From the NCBI GenBank assembly GCA_043497085.1, contig JBIEKI010000001.1: a stretch of DNA of 64,000 bases; one strand, 5' to 3'. This DNA comes from Thalassobacillus sp043497085 (lineage in GTDB: Bacteria > Bacillota > Bacilli > Bacillales > Halobacillaceae). The notes beneath the pieces were generated by a model. It made no database searches, was not told the DNA's origin, and saw only the letters and a program-made list of their open reading frames with translations. This document shows, one piece after another, positions 8,665 to 17,238 of the stretch (its first letter is position 1; the number at the start of each line of letters is the position of its first letter). Made by a program: the position numbers and the translations under genes.

Positions 8665-9250
8665 TTATGGAAGACTCGATTTCGAAATAATTATTAGAGT
8701 TTAGGGGCTCCGGGAAACGATTCGCTTTCCGTGGGCGTGTGCTGAGTCTCCTCAGGCTTCGCCTTGCGGGGCCTCAGCGATCCCGCATATCCCACAGGAG
8801 TCTCACCGTTTCCCTACGCCCCTTGCCATAATAGAAATTTCTCGAAATCACACTTATGAAAACGACCATGATAATAGAAAGAAGACTTTGGTGCCTTTAT
8901 ATCGTTTATAAATGCGTCAACATGAAGGTTTCAGCTACATTCTCTCTCTTTTTGAAGGGTCCGTTTAGTACAAAACTGGCTGGATGGGGAGGGAAACGGC
9001 GAGACTCCCGCGGGAGAAGGGGCTAGGCGAGATCCCGCAGGGCTTTAGCCCGAGGAAGCTTGCCAGGTCCCCCGAAGGAAAGAAAAGAATGCGTAATCGC
9101 CTCGGGAGACACGACACGCATAAGCAGAACAGCAAAAGGGAAGTGTTCTTTCTTCCCGTTGATGGACTGCTTATGTCGCGAGTGTCTAGGCGATGAAGCT
9201 GGAAAGCGAGTCGTTTCACGAACCATCCCATTCCTCTCATGGTAACGAAC
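8665..9250. repeat. Composite palindromic repeat, copy A
   Basis: About 585 bases that closely match 31785-32370. It contains a reverse-orientation GC-rich palindromic module (8704-8822; arms GGGAAACG and CGTTTCCC), an AT-rich spacer, and a forward module beginning at about 8985 (GGGAAACGGCGAGACTCC). The right arm of the forward module (GGAAAGCGAGTCGTTTC, ending near 9217) is split off by a second hairpin at 9096-9194. No transposase and no convincing ORF lie inside. Similar palindromes are common between genes of related Bacillaceae; their function is not known to me. Confidence 0.85.
9096..9194 (+). other. 99-base stem-loop nested in composite repeat A
   Basis: Four helices nest in order: ATCGCCT/AGGCGAT, AGACAC/GTGTCT, CATAAGCAG/CTGCTTATG and GGGAAG/CTTCCC. 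The same structure and length occur in copy B at 32219-32317, with substitutions mainly in unpaired positions. It could be a structured RNA or a DNA cruciform. Confidence 0.6.
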
Positions 9251-9439
9251 CCCACTATCTTGAAACTTAGTCTTCAAGTAAAGGGAGCTAATCTGTAAAT
9301 TCAACGCTTTAACAAAGCATTTATTTTAGTAAAATTGATGGTTGTGTTTGGTGTGAATAGATTTTCTTTTTCAACTGCGGTATTTTTTTGTGACAATCTG
9401 ACAACTTTCACTAATAAATGATAAGAAGAAAAAAGTTCA

Positions 9440-9485
9440 GGCTCTCCATCTGTATCAAATACAGATGGAGAGCCTTTTATTTTTT
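9440..9485. terminator. Strong hairpin terminator with no gene directly upstream
   Basis: A perfect 16-base-pair stem (9440-9455 with 9459-9474) has a 3-base loop and is followed by TTTTATTTTTT. No ORF ends just before it. The T-rich flank on the minus strand suggests it may work both ways. Confidence 0.75.
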
Positions 9486-9622
9486 AGAGGAAGAATCCCG
9501 CTTTGCTTGTTTTATAACAAAAGATTGATTCATGATTTCGTAGGACAACTCATAAAACTTAAACAAACATTATAAAGTAAAAAGGATTTGCTGGCAACCA
9601 CGTTTGTCATGGCAGGATGACA

Positions 9623-9661
9623 GTATTTGTTTTACATTATAGATGGTAAGAAAACAAATAC
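9623..9661. repeat. 11-base perfect inverted repeat upstream of nuo
   Basis: GTATTTGTTTT at 9623-9633 and AAAACAAATAC at 9651-9661 are perfect complements 17 bases apart. The repeat ends 40 bases before the nuo -35 box and could be an operator. The rest of 9261-9700 shows nothing else I can name. Confidence 0.5.
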
Positions 9662-9701
9662 GTAAAGATAGTAAATACTGGATATTATCTGCTGCCTCAT
9701 A

Positions 9702-9730
9702 TCGACACTATATACAGGATTTGCTATAAT
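9702..9730 (+). promoter_or_regulatory. Sigma-A promoter of the nuo operon
   Basis: TCGACA at 9702-9707 and a perfect TATAAT at 9725-9730 with 17-base spacing, about 60 bases before nuoA. Confidence 0.7.
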
Positions 9731-9789
9731 GATAGCGATTACAATATTGCTAATCTTCAAAATTTTGTACGTTTGAAGGGGGAGGGGAA

Positions 9790-10164
9790 ATGACGGATTT
9801 ATTTACATATCAAAACAGTTATTTAGTAGTTGTAATCTTTTTGGCACTCGGCATCTTGCTGCCAATTGTGGCATTATCGCTCGGAAGGCTGCTCCGTCCT
9901 AATAAGCCTACGGAACAGAAACGTACCACTTATGAAAGTGGGATCGATCCATTCCAGGATGCACGTGTCCAGTTCAATGCCCGTTATTATATCTTCGCAT
10001 TAATGTTTGTCATTTTCGATGTGGAAACCATTTTCTTGTATCCCTGGGCAGTCGCCTATGAAGAGCTTGGTATTTTCGCGTTGATTGAGATGCTTATATT
10101 TGTCGTCATGCTTTTGATCGGTTTGATCTATGCTTGGAAAAAGAAGGTGCTACGATGGATTTAA
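9790..10164 (+). CDS. nuoA: NADH-quinone oxidoreductase subunit A
   Basis: A 124-residue subunit of complex I with three membrane helices and the conserved TTYESGIDPFQDARVQFNAR loop, containing the segment that links the membrane and peripheral arms near the quinone site. A GGGGGAGGGG ribosome site precedes ATG. It is the first gene of an 11-gene operon and overlaps nuoB by 10 bases. Confidence 0.96.
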   Translation: MTDLFTYQNSYLVVVIFLALGILLPIVALSLGRLLRPNKPTEQKRTTYESGIDPFQDARVQFNARYYIFALMFVIFDVETIFLYPWAVAYEELGIFALIEMLIFVVMLLIGLIYAWKKKVLRWI

Positions 10165-10673
10165 ACTTAGAAAATGTTTCCCCGCAAGAAAAAGCAGAAA
10201 TGGAGCGCAATGTCTTTTTGACGACTTTGGAACAAGTGAAGGCTTGGGCGAGAAGCAACTCACTCTGGCCGATGACCTTTGGGCTCGCTTGTTGTGCGAT
10301 TGAAATGATGGGTGTCGGATCCTCGCATTACGATCTCGACAGATTCGGTTCTTTTTTCAGAACCTCTCCCCGTCACTCGGATGTCATGATCGTTTCCGGA
10401 ACGGTGACCAAAAAAATGGCACCGGTATTACGACGCTTATATGACCAAATGCCAGAACCTAAATATGTGATTGCCATGGGATCCTGCGCTACAGCTGGAG
10501 GCCCATACATCAAATCCTATGCAGTTGTGAAAGGAGTCGACCAAATCGTCCCAGTCGATGTCTATATCCCGGGATGCCCTCCGAATCCAGCTGCGCTTAT
10601 TTATGGAATCAACAAACTGCAAGAGAAAATCCGCTATGAAGCCAAGACCGGAAAGCGGGTGACAAGTAAATGA
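10155..10673 (+). CDS. nuoB: NADH-quinone oxidoreductase subunit B (N2 cluster)
   Basis: A 172-residue peripheral-arm subunit carrying the terminal [4Fe-4S] cluster N2, which passes electrons to quinone. The four cluster cysteines are visible at residues 46, 47 (ACCAIEMM), 111 (MGSCATAGG) and 141 (PGCPPNP). ATG at 10155 has AAGAAGGTG upstream; an earlier in-frame start would lie deeper in nuoA. It overlaps nuoC by 4 bases. Confidence 0.97.
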   Translation: MDLNLENVSPQEKAEMERNVFLTTLEQVKAWARSNSLWPMTFGLACCAIEMMGVGSSHYDLDRFGSFFRTSPRHSDVMIVSGTVTKKMAPVLRRLYDQMPEPKYVIAMGSCATAGGPYIKSYAVVKGVDQIVPVDVYIPGCPPNPAALIYGINKLQEKIRYEAKTGKRVTSK

Positions 10674-11917
10674 GCGATGAAAAAGACTTAGAAAAAAAGA
10701 AAGCGGCCGCAGCGGCAAAAGCGAAGGCAGAAGCTCTTAGAAAGAAGAAAGAGAAGGAAGCAGAGGACAAAGCTTCCTCAGATAATAAAGCAGAAGCGTC
10801 CCAGGAAGAAAAGGAAGTGTCACAAACGGATACAAGCAAGAAGGATTCTGAAGAAGATACCGATCTTGCCAAGAAAAAAGCAGCGGCTGCAGCAAAAGCG
10901 AAAGCGGCAGCGCTGGCCAAACAAAAGCGCAAGCAGGAGGAAGCATCAGATTCAGAAGACCAATCCTCTGAAGACGATGAATTAGCCAAGAAAAAAGCAG
11001 CTGCTGCAGCAAAGGCGAAAGCAGCAGCGCTAGCCAAACAAAAGCGCAAGCAAGAGGAAGCATCGGATTCAGAAGACCAACCCTCTGAAGATGATGAATT
11101 AGCCAAGAAAAAAGCAGCGGCTGCAGCAAAAGCGAAAGCGGCTGCACTTGCCAGACAAAAACGAAAGCAAGCAGAATCGGATGCTGATGATAGCGCTGAT
11201 GATGACAAAGCGAAAGCTGCAGCCAAAGCCAAGGCTGCTGCAGCTGCTAAAGCAAAAGCAGCCGCCGCAGCCAAGAAAATGCGCGAAGGATCAGCTGACG
11301 CCGGTGAAGAAACAGCTGGCGAAGATGAAAAAGCGAAGGCCGTTGCAGCAGCTAAGGCTAAAGCAGCCGCTGCAGCAAAGGCAAAGAAAAAAGCTGGCGG
11401 CAAGAAAAAAGAGGAACCGAGGGAAGAAGAGGAGCCTTCCCATAACCAACCGGTACTGGATAAGTACGTAAAAGTAATCAAAGAGCACCTTGGTGAGGAT
11501 GTTTTTGAGGATACCTACATTAATCGGCTTTCCAAACACGTACCGACCTTGGTAGCAAAAAGGGACACTTACTATAAAATAGCCCAGTTTTTAAAATTCA
11601 ATGACCAGCTCGGGTTTGATTATCTATCGGAATTGCATGGCACAGACTTTGAAACACATATGGAGGTCTATGTGCATCTTTTCTCTTTCCGGAATAAGCA
11701 ATCCGTGGCTCTCAAGGTGAAAATCGATCGCGATCACCCGGAAATCGAGTCGGTGGCTGGCCTTTGGAAAGGTGCTAACTGGCCGGAATGCGAGGCATAC
11801 GATTTATTTGGAATCAAGTTTCTCAATCATCCTGACTTGAAACGTATCCTGCTTGGGGAGGATTGGGTAGGTCACCCGATGAGAAAAGATTACGAGCCCC
11901 ATGATGTGGAGGTGTAG
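10670..11917 (+). CDS. nuoC: NADH-quinone oxidoreductase subunit C with long Ala/Lys/Glu repeat extension
   Basis: The last 165 or so residues are a standard 30-kDa NuoC domain (signature AYDLFGIKF...HPDLKRILLGEDW). About 250 residues before it are low complexity: blocks such as KKKAAAAAKAKAAALAK alternate with acidic stretches such as EEASDSEDQ. Near-identical 117-base (39-residue) units begin at about 10868, 10985 and 11102, with degenerate blocks continuing to about 11410. The extension should be helical, highly charged and cytoplasmic. Ala/Lys-rich NuoC N-termini are known in Bacillaceae, but their role is not known to me. Start ATG overlaps the nuoB stop by 4 bases. Confidence 0.93.
   Translation: MSDEKDLEKKKAAAAAKAKAEALRKKKEKEAEDKASSDNKAEASQEEKEVSQTDTSKKDSEEDTDLAKKKAAAAAKAKAAALAKQKRKQEEASDSEDQSSEDDELAKKKAAAAAKAKAAALAKQKRKQEEASDSEDQPSEDDELAKKKAAAAAKAKAAALARQKRKQAESDADDSADDDKAKAAAKAKAAAAAKAKAAAAAKKMREGSADAGEETAGEDEKAKAVAAAKAKAAAAAKAKKKAGGKKKEEPREEEEPSHNQPVLDKYVKVIKEHLGEDVFEDTYINRLSKHVPTLVAKRDTYYKIAQFLKFNDQLGFDYLSELHGTDFETHMEVYVHLFSFRNKQSVALKVKIDRDHPEIESVAGLWKGANWPECEAYDLFGIKFLNHPDLKRILLGEDWVGHPMRKDYEPHDVEV
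10868..11218 (+). repeat. 117-base tandem repeats inside nuoC
   Basis: Three units of 117 bases start with GCCAAGAAAAAAGCAG at about 10868, 10985 and 11102. The period is a multiple of three, so changes in copy number keep the frame. Units 1 and 2 differ at only a few bases; the third unit diverges in its second half. Confidence 0.8.
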
Positions 11918-11920
11918 GCA

Positions 11921-13021
11921 ATGATCAGAACAGAAGAAATGATGCTTAATGTCGGTCCCCAACATCCCAGTACGCACGGTGTATTCCGTCTGGTAATCAA
12001 AGTTGACGGAGAAACCATCAAAGAAGCGACCCCGGTTATCGGTTATCTCCACCGAGGTACAGAGAAGCTGGCGGAAGACCTGCAATATACACAAATTATT
12101 CCGTACACCGACCGGATGGATTATCTTTCTGCGATGACCAACAATTATGTTATATGTCACGCGGTAGAAACAATGATGGGTCTGGAGCTTCCCGATCATG
12201 CAGAGTATTTGCGGGTATTGGCCATGGAACTAGGCCGAGTAGCCAGCCACCTGGTCTGGTTTGGTACATATTTATTGGATATAGGGGCGGTAAGCCCTTT
12301 CCTTTATGCCTTTCGCGAACGGGAAGCCATCATCAATCTTTTGAATGAACTTTCAGGAGGAAGGCTGACATTCAATTATATGCGCGTGGGAGGAGTCAAA
12401 TGGGACGCCCCGGACGGTTGGATCGACAAGGTCCGTGATTTTGTCCCTTATATGCGTGAGCAACTGGAGGGGTACCATGACCTCGTCACAGGCAACGAAA
12501 TATTCTTGAACAGGGTAAAAGGGGTCGGCCGTTATACGAAAGAAGAAGCACTGCAATATTCTTTAAGTGGTGCGAATCTCAGGTGTACCGGGATTGAATG
12601 GGATCTGCGGAAGCATGAACCGTATTCTATTTATGAACGGTTCGACTTCGATGTCATCACTGCAGAAGAAGGAGATGCCTGGTCCCGCTATCAATGCCGG
12701 ATGGGTGAAATCGAAGAATCGTTGAAAATTATCGAACAGGCGGTTGAGCAGATTCCTAATGATGGGCAGTTTATGGCTAAGGTGCCCCGGATCATTAAAG
12801 CTCCTAAAGGAGAAGCATTTGTCAGAATCGAATCTCCCCGAGGAGAAATTGGCTGTTATATTGCAAGTGAAGGGAAAAAAGAACCGTATCGCTTGAAATT
12901 CCGGCGTCCATCTTTTTATAACCTGCAGATATTGCCAAAGCTTCTCGAGGGAGAGAATATGGCTAACCTGATCACGATACTTGGTGGGGTAGATATTGTC
13001 TTAGGGGAGGTGGATGGCTGA
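11921..13021 (+). CDS. nuoD: NADH-quinone oxidoreductase subunit D
   Basis: The 366-residue 49-kDa-type subunit, which with NuoB forms the quinone-reduction site. The N-terminus has NVGPQHPSTHGVFRL, and the conserved GTEKLAE and RMDYLSAMTNN segments follow. The length matches the stand-alone NuoD form. It starts 3 bases after nuoC with GGAGGTG upstream, and its stop overlaps the nuoH start by one base. Confidence 0.97.
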   Translation: MIRTEEMMLNVGPQHPSTHGVFRLVIKVDGETIKEATPVIGYLHRGTEKLAEDLQYTQIIPYTDRMDYLSAMTNNYVICHAVETMMGLELPDHAEYLRVLAMELGRVASHLVWFGTYLLDIGAVSPFLYAFREREAIINLLNELSGGRLTFNYMRVGGVKWDAPDGWIDKVRDFVPYMREQLEGYHDLVTGNEIFLNRVKGVGRYTKEEALQYSLSGANLRCTGIEWDLRKHEPYSIYERFDFDVITAEEGDAWSRYQCRMGEIEESLKIIEQAVEQIPNDGQFMAKVPRIIKAPKGEAFVRIESPRGEIGCYIASEGKKEPYRLKFRRPSFYNLQILPKLLEGENMANLITILGGVDIVLGEVDG

Positions 13022-14040
13022 TGAGCTGGATTGATTCCGTACTGCAATCCCAGCCAGGCTGGGGAAACATGTCCATCTTCCTTTCGCTTGGCGTTGCCAT
13101 GCTGGGAATCGGGCTCGGCTTCGTAACCTTTGCGATTTTAGCAGAGCGGAAAGTGATGGGGTTCATGCAGCTTCGACATGGACCGAACCGCGTCGGGGGC
13201 CGCTTCGGGTTGCTGCAGAGTGTGGCGGATGTATTGAAGCTCCTGCTAAAAGAGGATACGATGCCGAAACTTGCTGATAAGCCGTTATTCGTGCTGGCGC
13301 CGATGATCGCTTATGCACCTGCTTTTTTAGTGCTGGCAGTCATTCCATTTACACCGGCTTTCAAGTTTTCAGATATTGGTGTCGGATTGCTCTATTATAT
13401 TGCAATTTCTGGTATTTCTACGATCGGTATCGTAACGGCAGGCTGGGCTTCCAACAATAAATACGCGTTGATGGGAGGCATGCGTGCTGCTGCTCAGATG
13501 ATTTCTTATGAAATTCCTTTAGTCATGTCCGTGGTAGGGATCATCTTGTTCACAGGCAGTCTTAACCTTTATGATATCGTCCTTTATCAAGAGAATATAG
13601 CGTTCGTTTTCCTGCAGCCTATCGCATTCGTCATATTCTTGATTGCAGGGACAGCTGAACTGAACCGGACCCCATTCGACCTTCCGGAAGCGGAGTCGGA
13701 ACTGGTAGCCGGTTACCATGTTGAATACTCAGGTTTCCGTTTCGCATTCTTCATGCTGGCGGAATATGTATACCTTTTTGCTCTTTCAGCGTTGATTACT
13801 GTTTTATTCCTTGGAGGATGGAATGCACCGATACCAGGGATAGGGCTGAATGACATTGGCCTTGGAGCCGTTTGGTTTACGATGAAATTCATCGTAGTTG
13901 TCTTCTTCTTCATGTGGCTGCGGGTGACCTTTCCGCGTCTTCGCGCAGACCAGTTGATGGAATTTGGCTGGAAGGTGCTGCTTCCGATTGCTTTGGCGAA
14001 TATTTTTGTCACGGCAGTCATCAAAGAGTTGTTTTTCTAA
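13021..14040 (+). CDS. nuoH: NADH-quinone oxidoreductase subunit H
   Basis: The 339-residue membrane subunit joining the peripheral and membrane arms and forming part of the quinone chamber. Eight or so hydrophobic helices are visible. The family motifs MQLRHGPNRVG and AELNRTPFDLPEAESELVAG are intact, including the acidic loop residues linked to proton transfer. Confidence 0.97.
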   Translation: MSWIDSVLQSQPGWGNMSIFLSLGVAMLGIGLGFVTFAILAERKVMGFMQLRHGPNRVGGRFGLLQSVADVLKLLLKEDTMPKLADKPLFVLAPMIAYAPAFLVLAVIPFTPAFKFSDIGVGLLYYIAISGISTIGIVTAGWASNNKYALMGGMRAAAQMISYEIPLVMSVVGIILFTGSLNLYDIVLYQENIAFVFLQPIAFVIFLIAGTAELNRTPFDLPEAESELVAGYHVEYSGFRFAFFMLAEYVYLFALSALITVLFLGGWNAPIPGIGLNDIGLGAVWFTMKFIVVVFFFMWLRVTFPRLRADQLMEFGWKVLLPIALANIFVTAVIKELFF

Positions 14041-14077
14041 ATTGTTACGGCATATCAATTGAAAGGGGGCTGAACAC

Positions 14078-14497
14078 ATGCTCGGTTTAGCGAAAGGTCT
14101 GAAGTACACCCTTAAGAATATGACAAAGGAAAAAGTGACCTACCAGTATCCGGAGGAGCCGATTCCGATGCCGGATCGATTCCGCGGCATACAAAAGTTT
14201 TACCCGGAAAAATGTATTGTGTGTAATCAATGCGCCAACATTTGTCCGACAGATTGCATCCAGTTGACAGGTAAAAAGCATCCGGACCCTGATAAGAAAG
14301 GGAAAGTCATTGACACCTATGACATCAATTTTGAGATTTGCATTCTATGCGATCTCTGTACCGAGGTTTGTCCGACCGAAGCTATCGTCATGACAAACAA
14401 TTTCGAGCTGGCAGAGTACTCCCGCGATGATCTTTTCAAGAATCTGGAGTGGCTGGATGAAAATGACCAGAATATCAGAGAGGAGAATAAAGCATGA
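14078..14497 (+). CDS. nuoI: NADH-quinone oxidoreductase subunit I (two 4Fe-4S clusters)
   Basis: A 139-residue ferredoxin-like subunit carrying clusters N6a and N6b. Two CxxCxxCxxxCP motifs are present, at Cys46/49/52/56 and Cys88/91/94/98. In the absence of NuoEFG this subunit may be where an external electron donor docks, as proposed for 11-subunit complexes. AAAGGGGGC precedes ATG. It overlaps nuoJ by 4 bases. Confidence 0.97.
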   Translation: MLGLAKGLKYTLKNMTKEKVTYQYPEEPIPMPDRFRGIQKFYPEKCIVCNQCANICPTDCIQLTGKKHPDPDKKGKVIDTYDINFEICILCDLCTEVCPTEAIVMTNNFELAEYSRDDLFKNLEWLDENDQNIREENKA

Positions 14498-15009
14498 GTG
14501 GAGAACTATTCGCCTTTCTAGTGCTGGCACTGCTCGCGATATTAGGCGGTATCCTGATGTTGAATTTGACGAAAGTCATTCATATGCTGTTATCCCTTGT
14601 GCTTACCTTTCTGGCGATTGCAGGATTATATGTGATGTTATCTGCAGAATTCGTGGCTATTGCGCAAGTGTTGATATACTCAGGTGCAGTAACGATCATT
14701 ATGATTTTTGGTATCATGCTCACCCGGCACAATGATGAACAAAAGACACGAGGCAATCTGATGAGGAATATCGTTGTTGGAGCCGGGATAGCGTTATTTT
14801 TCTTAACGATGTATTTTTCGATCAATCAAGTGTCATTTGGTGACCAGGCGACCAGTCTGCATGTGGAAAACACGAAGCAGATTGGTGTGGAACTGTACAG
14901 CAAATATGTCATCCCTTTTGAACTGATGTCGGTGGTCCTGCTCGTTGCTTTAGTAGGCGCGATCATCCTGGCCAAACGGGATGACGAGGAGGAGGCGGAG
15001 CAAAAATGA
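14494..15009 (+). CDS. nuoJ: NADH-quinone oxidoreductase subunit J
   Basis: A 171-residue membrane subunit with five predicted helices and a charged C-terminal tail (KRDDEEEAEQK). The helix-3 region VFVAIAQVLIYSGAV-like segment (here EFVAIAQVLIYSGAVTI) is the family signature, with the pi-bulge region that moves during the pump cycle. It overlaps both neighbours by 4 bases. Confidence 0.96.
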   Translation: MSGELFAFLVLALLAILGGILMLNLTKVIHMLLSLVLTFLAIAGLYVMLSAEFVAIAQVLIYSGAVTIIMIFGIMLTRHNDEQKTRGNLMRNIVVGAGIALFFLTMYFSINQVSFGDQATSLHVENTKQIGVELYSKYVIPFELMSVVLLVALVGAIILAKRDDEEEAEQK

Positions 15010-15320
15010 GTGCCATACCCGTCAATGCCTATCTTCTCTTAGCGTTGGTGTTATTTTGTATCGGTTTATTCGGTGCTTTGACTAAAAAGAATACGGTTAT
15101 TGTGCTGATTTCGATTGAGCTGATGCTGAACGCTGTCAATATCAATTTGGTTGCATTCAGTAAATATGGAATCAATCCAGGAATCACCGGCCAGATCTTT
15201 TCCTTGTTCACGATTACGGTGGCCGCTGCAGAAGCTGCAGTAGGGCTTGCGATTCTTATCGCTCTGTACCGCAATCGTTCTACAGTGCAAATCGATGAAA
15301 TGAATACAATGAAGCACTGA
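15006..15320 (+). CDS. nuoK: NADH-quinone oxidoreductase subunit K
   Basis: A 104-residue subunit with three membrane helices and the conserved intramembrane glutamates in SIELMLNAVN and AAAEAAVGLAI, part of the proton path between NuoH/J and the antiporter-like subunits. The length is typical. Its start overlaps the nuoJ stop. Confidence 0.96.
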   Translation: MSAIPVNAYLLLALVLFCIGLFGALTKKNTVIVLISIELMLNAVNINLVAFSKYGINPGITGQIFSLFTITVAAAEAAVGLAILIALYRNRSTVQIDEMNTMKH

Positions 15321-15372
15321 TTATCCGTGTCGGTTCAAATGGAAACCTGGAACAGAAGGGAGTTTGGTCAGG

Positions 15373-17238
15373 ATGTTAGAAAATGCATGGTTGATCCCTT
15401 TGTTTCCATTGCTGTCGTTCATTCTTCTTATTTTCTTCGGAAAACAATGGAGAGAAAAAAGCAGCTATGTAGGCATAGGTTTCACAGGGATTTCATTCGT
15501 ACTATCTGTCATCGTGTTATTCACACAAATGGCAAATGGAAGCGGTGGAGCGGAGGCTGCCTGGTTGACGATCGGTTCGATTGAATTCCGTTTTGGGGTC
15601 ATCGTCAATCCGTTGAACGCATTGATGCTCGTTATCGTGTCTCTGGTCAGTTTTCTAGTACATATTTATTCTAAAGGCTATATGCATGATGATGCTCGAA
15701 TAACGACTTTTTATAGCTACCTTGGGTTATTCACCTTTGCAATGCTGGCTCTGGTAATTTCTCCGAATCTGCTGCAGCTGTACATCTTTTGGGAGTTAGT
15801 CGGGGTCGGCTCATTTCTATTGATTGGCTTCTATTTTTATAAAGAAGAAGCAAAAGCCGCAGCTAAAAAAGCCTTTATTATGACGAGAATCGGAGATATC
15901 GGCCTGCTGATCGGTATGATTCTATTATTTTGGCAAGTTGGCAGTCTTGAATTCAATGAAATATTTACAGCAGTTAGTGATGGAGTCGTAGCAGAAGGTC
16001 TGCTAACACTGATTGCTATCCTTATCTTTATCGGGGCGGTCGGGAAGTCGGGGCAATTTCCGCTGCATACATGGCTGCCGGATGCGATGGAAGGTCCGAC
16101 ACCTGTTTCTGCTTTGATACACGCGGCAACGATGGTAGCGGCAGGTGTATATTTAGTCGCCACCTTGTTTCCAGTGTTTGAGGCCAGCCCTGCGGCAATG
16201 ACCGTCGTAGCTGTAACTGGCGGGTTCACTGCGATTTTTGCAGCTACGATTGGTCTGGTGCAAAAGGATATCAAGCGTGTATTAGCTTATTCTACGGTTT
16301 CTCAGCTTGGCTATATGATGATGGCGCTTGGAGCCGCAGGGTATGTAGCGGGCGTTTTCCACTTGATGACCCACGCTTTTTTCAAAGCCTTGCTTTTCCT
16401 GGCGGCAGGTAGTGTCATTCATGCCGTCCATACGCAAAATATCGAAAAAATGGGCGGGCTCTGGAAGAAGATGCGAATCACAGGCCCGGTGTTTCTTATT
16501 GGGGCGTTGGCTGTCAGCGGTGTTCCATTGTTCTCCGGGTTCTTCAGTAAAGACGAAATATTACTGGCAACCTGGTATGACGGCCGATATGGGTTATTTA
16601 TCCTTGGTTTGATTGCTGCTTTCTTTACGGCTTTTTACATGTTCCGTTTGTTTTTCATGGTATTTACAGGCGAGAGTCGAACCACAGGAACGAAGGTTCA
16701 TGAATCACCGCGATCCATGACCTATCCGATGATTACGCTGGCCATTTTAGCTATTTTCTCAGGTTATATCAACACCCCTTGGTTTGGAACATTTTTAGGG
16801 GATTGGCTTGTCGGGGGCAGCGAATTTCTGCCTTTTGAACATCATGAGGGACCGATATGGGTAATGCTGGTGACAAGCTTGATTGCTTTTGCTGGAATCG
16901 GAGTGGCTTATCTGATCTATTATAAAAAATCATTGCAACGGGATTTTCTTACCAGTCATATGCCAAACACGTATACACTGGTGTTTAACAAATACTTCAT
17001 CGATGAGTTTTACCAATATACAATCGAGTATGGCGCCCGTGCGGTCAGTTATCTCGGAAGTTTCATAGAAAAATATATCGTGGAAGTGATCGTAGCTGCA
17101 GTTACCGGGGTTGTTAAAAGTGTGGGAAGCCTCGGCTCAAGGCTGCAATCGGGACAGGTACAAACTTATGGAGCTGTGGCTTTCGTAGGTCTGGCCATCC
17201 TTGTCTTCCTCGTTGTCTGGACAGGGGGGTATCTATAA
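15373..17238 (+). CDS. nuoL: NADH-quinone oxidoreductase subunit L
   Basis: The largest antiporter-like proton-pumping subunit, 621 residues, with about 16 helices and a long lateral helix at the C-terminus. Conserved segments include FWELVGVGSFLLIGFY, LHTWLPDAMEGPTPVSALIH and the lysine and histidine of the central channel. ATG at 15373 is preferred because AAGGGAG at 15357-15363 is correctly spaced; an upstream TTG at 15364 directly abuts that site. Confidence 0.96.
   Translation: MLENAWLIPLFPLLSFILLIFFGKQWREKSSYVGIGFTGISFVLSVIVLFTQMANGSGGAEAAWLTIGSIEFRFGVIVNPLNALMLVIVSLVSFLVHIYSKGYMHDDARITTFYSYLGLFTFAMLALVISPNLLQLYIFWELVGVGSFLLIGFYFYKEEAKAAAKKAFIMTRIGDIGLLIGMILLFWQVGSLEFNEIFTAVSDGVVAEGLLTLIAILIFIGAVGKSGQFPLHTWLPDAMEGPTPVSALIHAATMVAAGVYLVATLFPVFEASPAAMTVVAVTGGFTAIFAATIGLVQKDIKRVLAYSTVSQLGYMMMALGAAGYVAGVFHLMTHAFFKALLFLAAGSVIHAVHTQNIEKMGGLWKKMRITGPVFLIGALAVSGVPLFSGFFSKDEILLATWYDGRYGLFILGLIAAFFTAFYMFRLFFMVFTGESRTTGTKVHESPRSMTYPMITLAILAIFSGYINTPWFGTFLGDWLVGGSEFLPFEHHEGPIWVMLVTSLIAFAGIGVAYLIYYKKSLQRDFLTSHMPNTYTLVFNKYFIDEFYQYTIEYGARAVSYLGSFIEKYIVEVIVAAVTGVVKSVGSLGSRLQSGQVQTYGAVAFVGLAILVFLVVWTGGYL

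Noticed and set aside
8965..9255. Several 60-96-residue ORFs inside composite repeat A, and their counterparts in copy B
   Set aside because: They run through palindromic arms in all frames, lack ribosome sites, and look like by-products of the repeat.
10609..11481. 290-residue Ala/Ser-rich ORF on the minus strand
   Set aside because: It is the antisense of the GC- and Ala-codon-rich repeat of nuoC, which stays open by composition. It has no ribosome site and no family.
15837..16274. 145-residue minus-strand ORF opposite nuoL
   Set aside because: Composition is that of an antisense reading of hydrophobic helices; no ribosome site.
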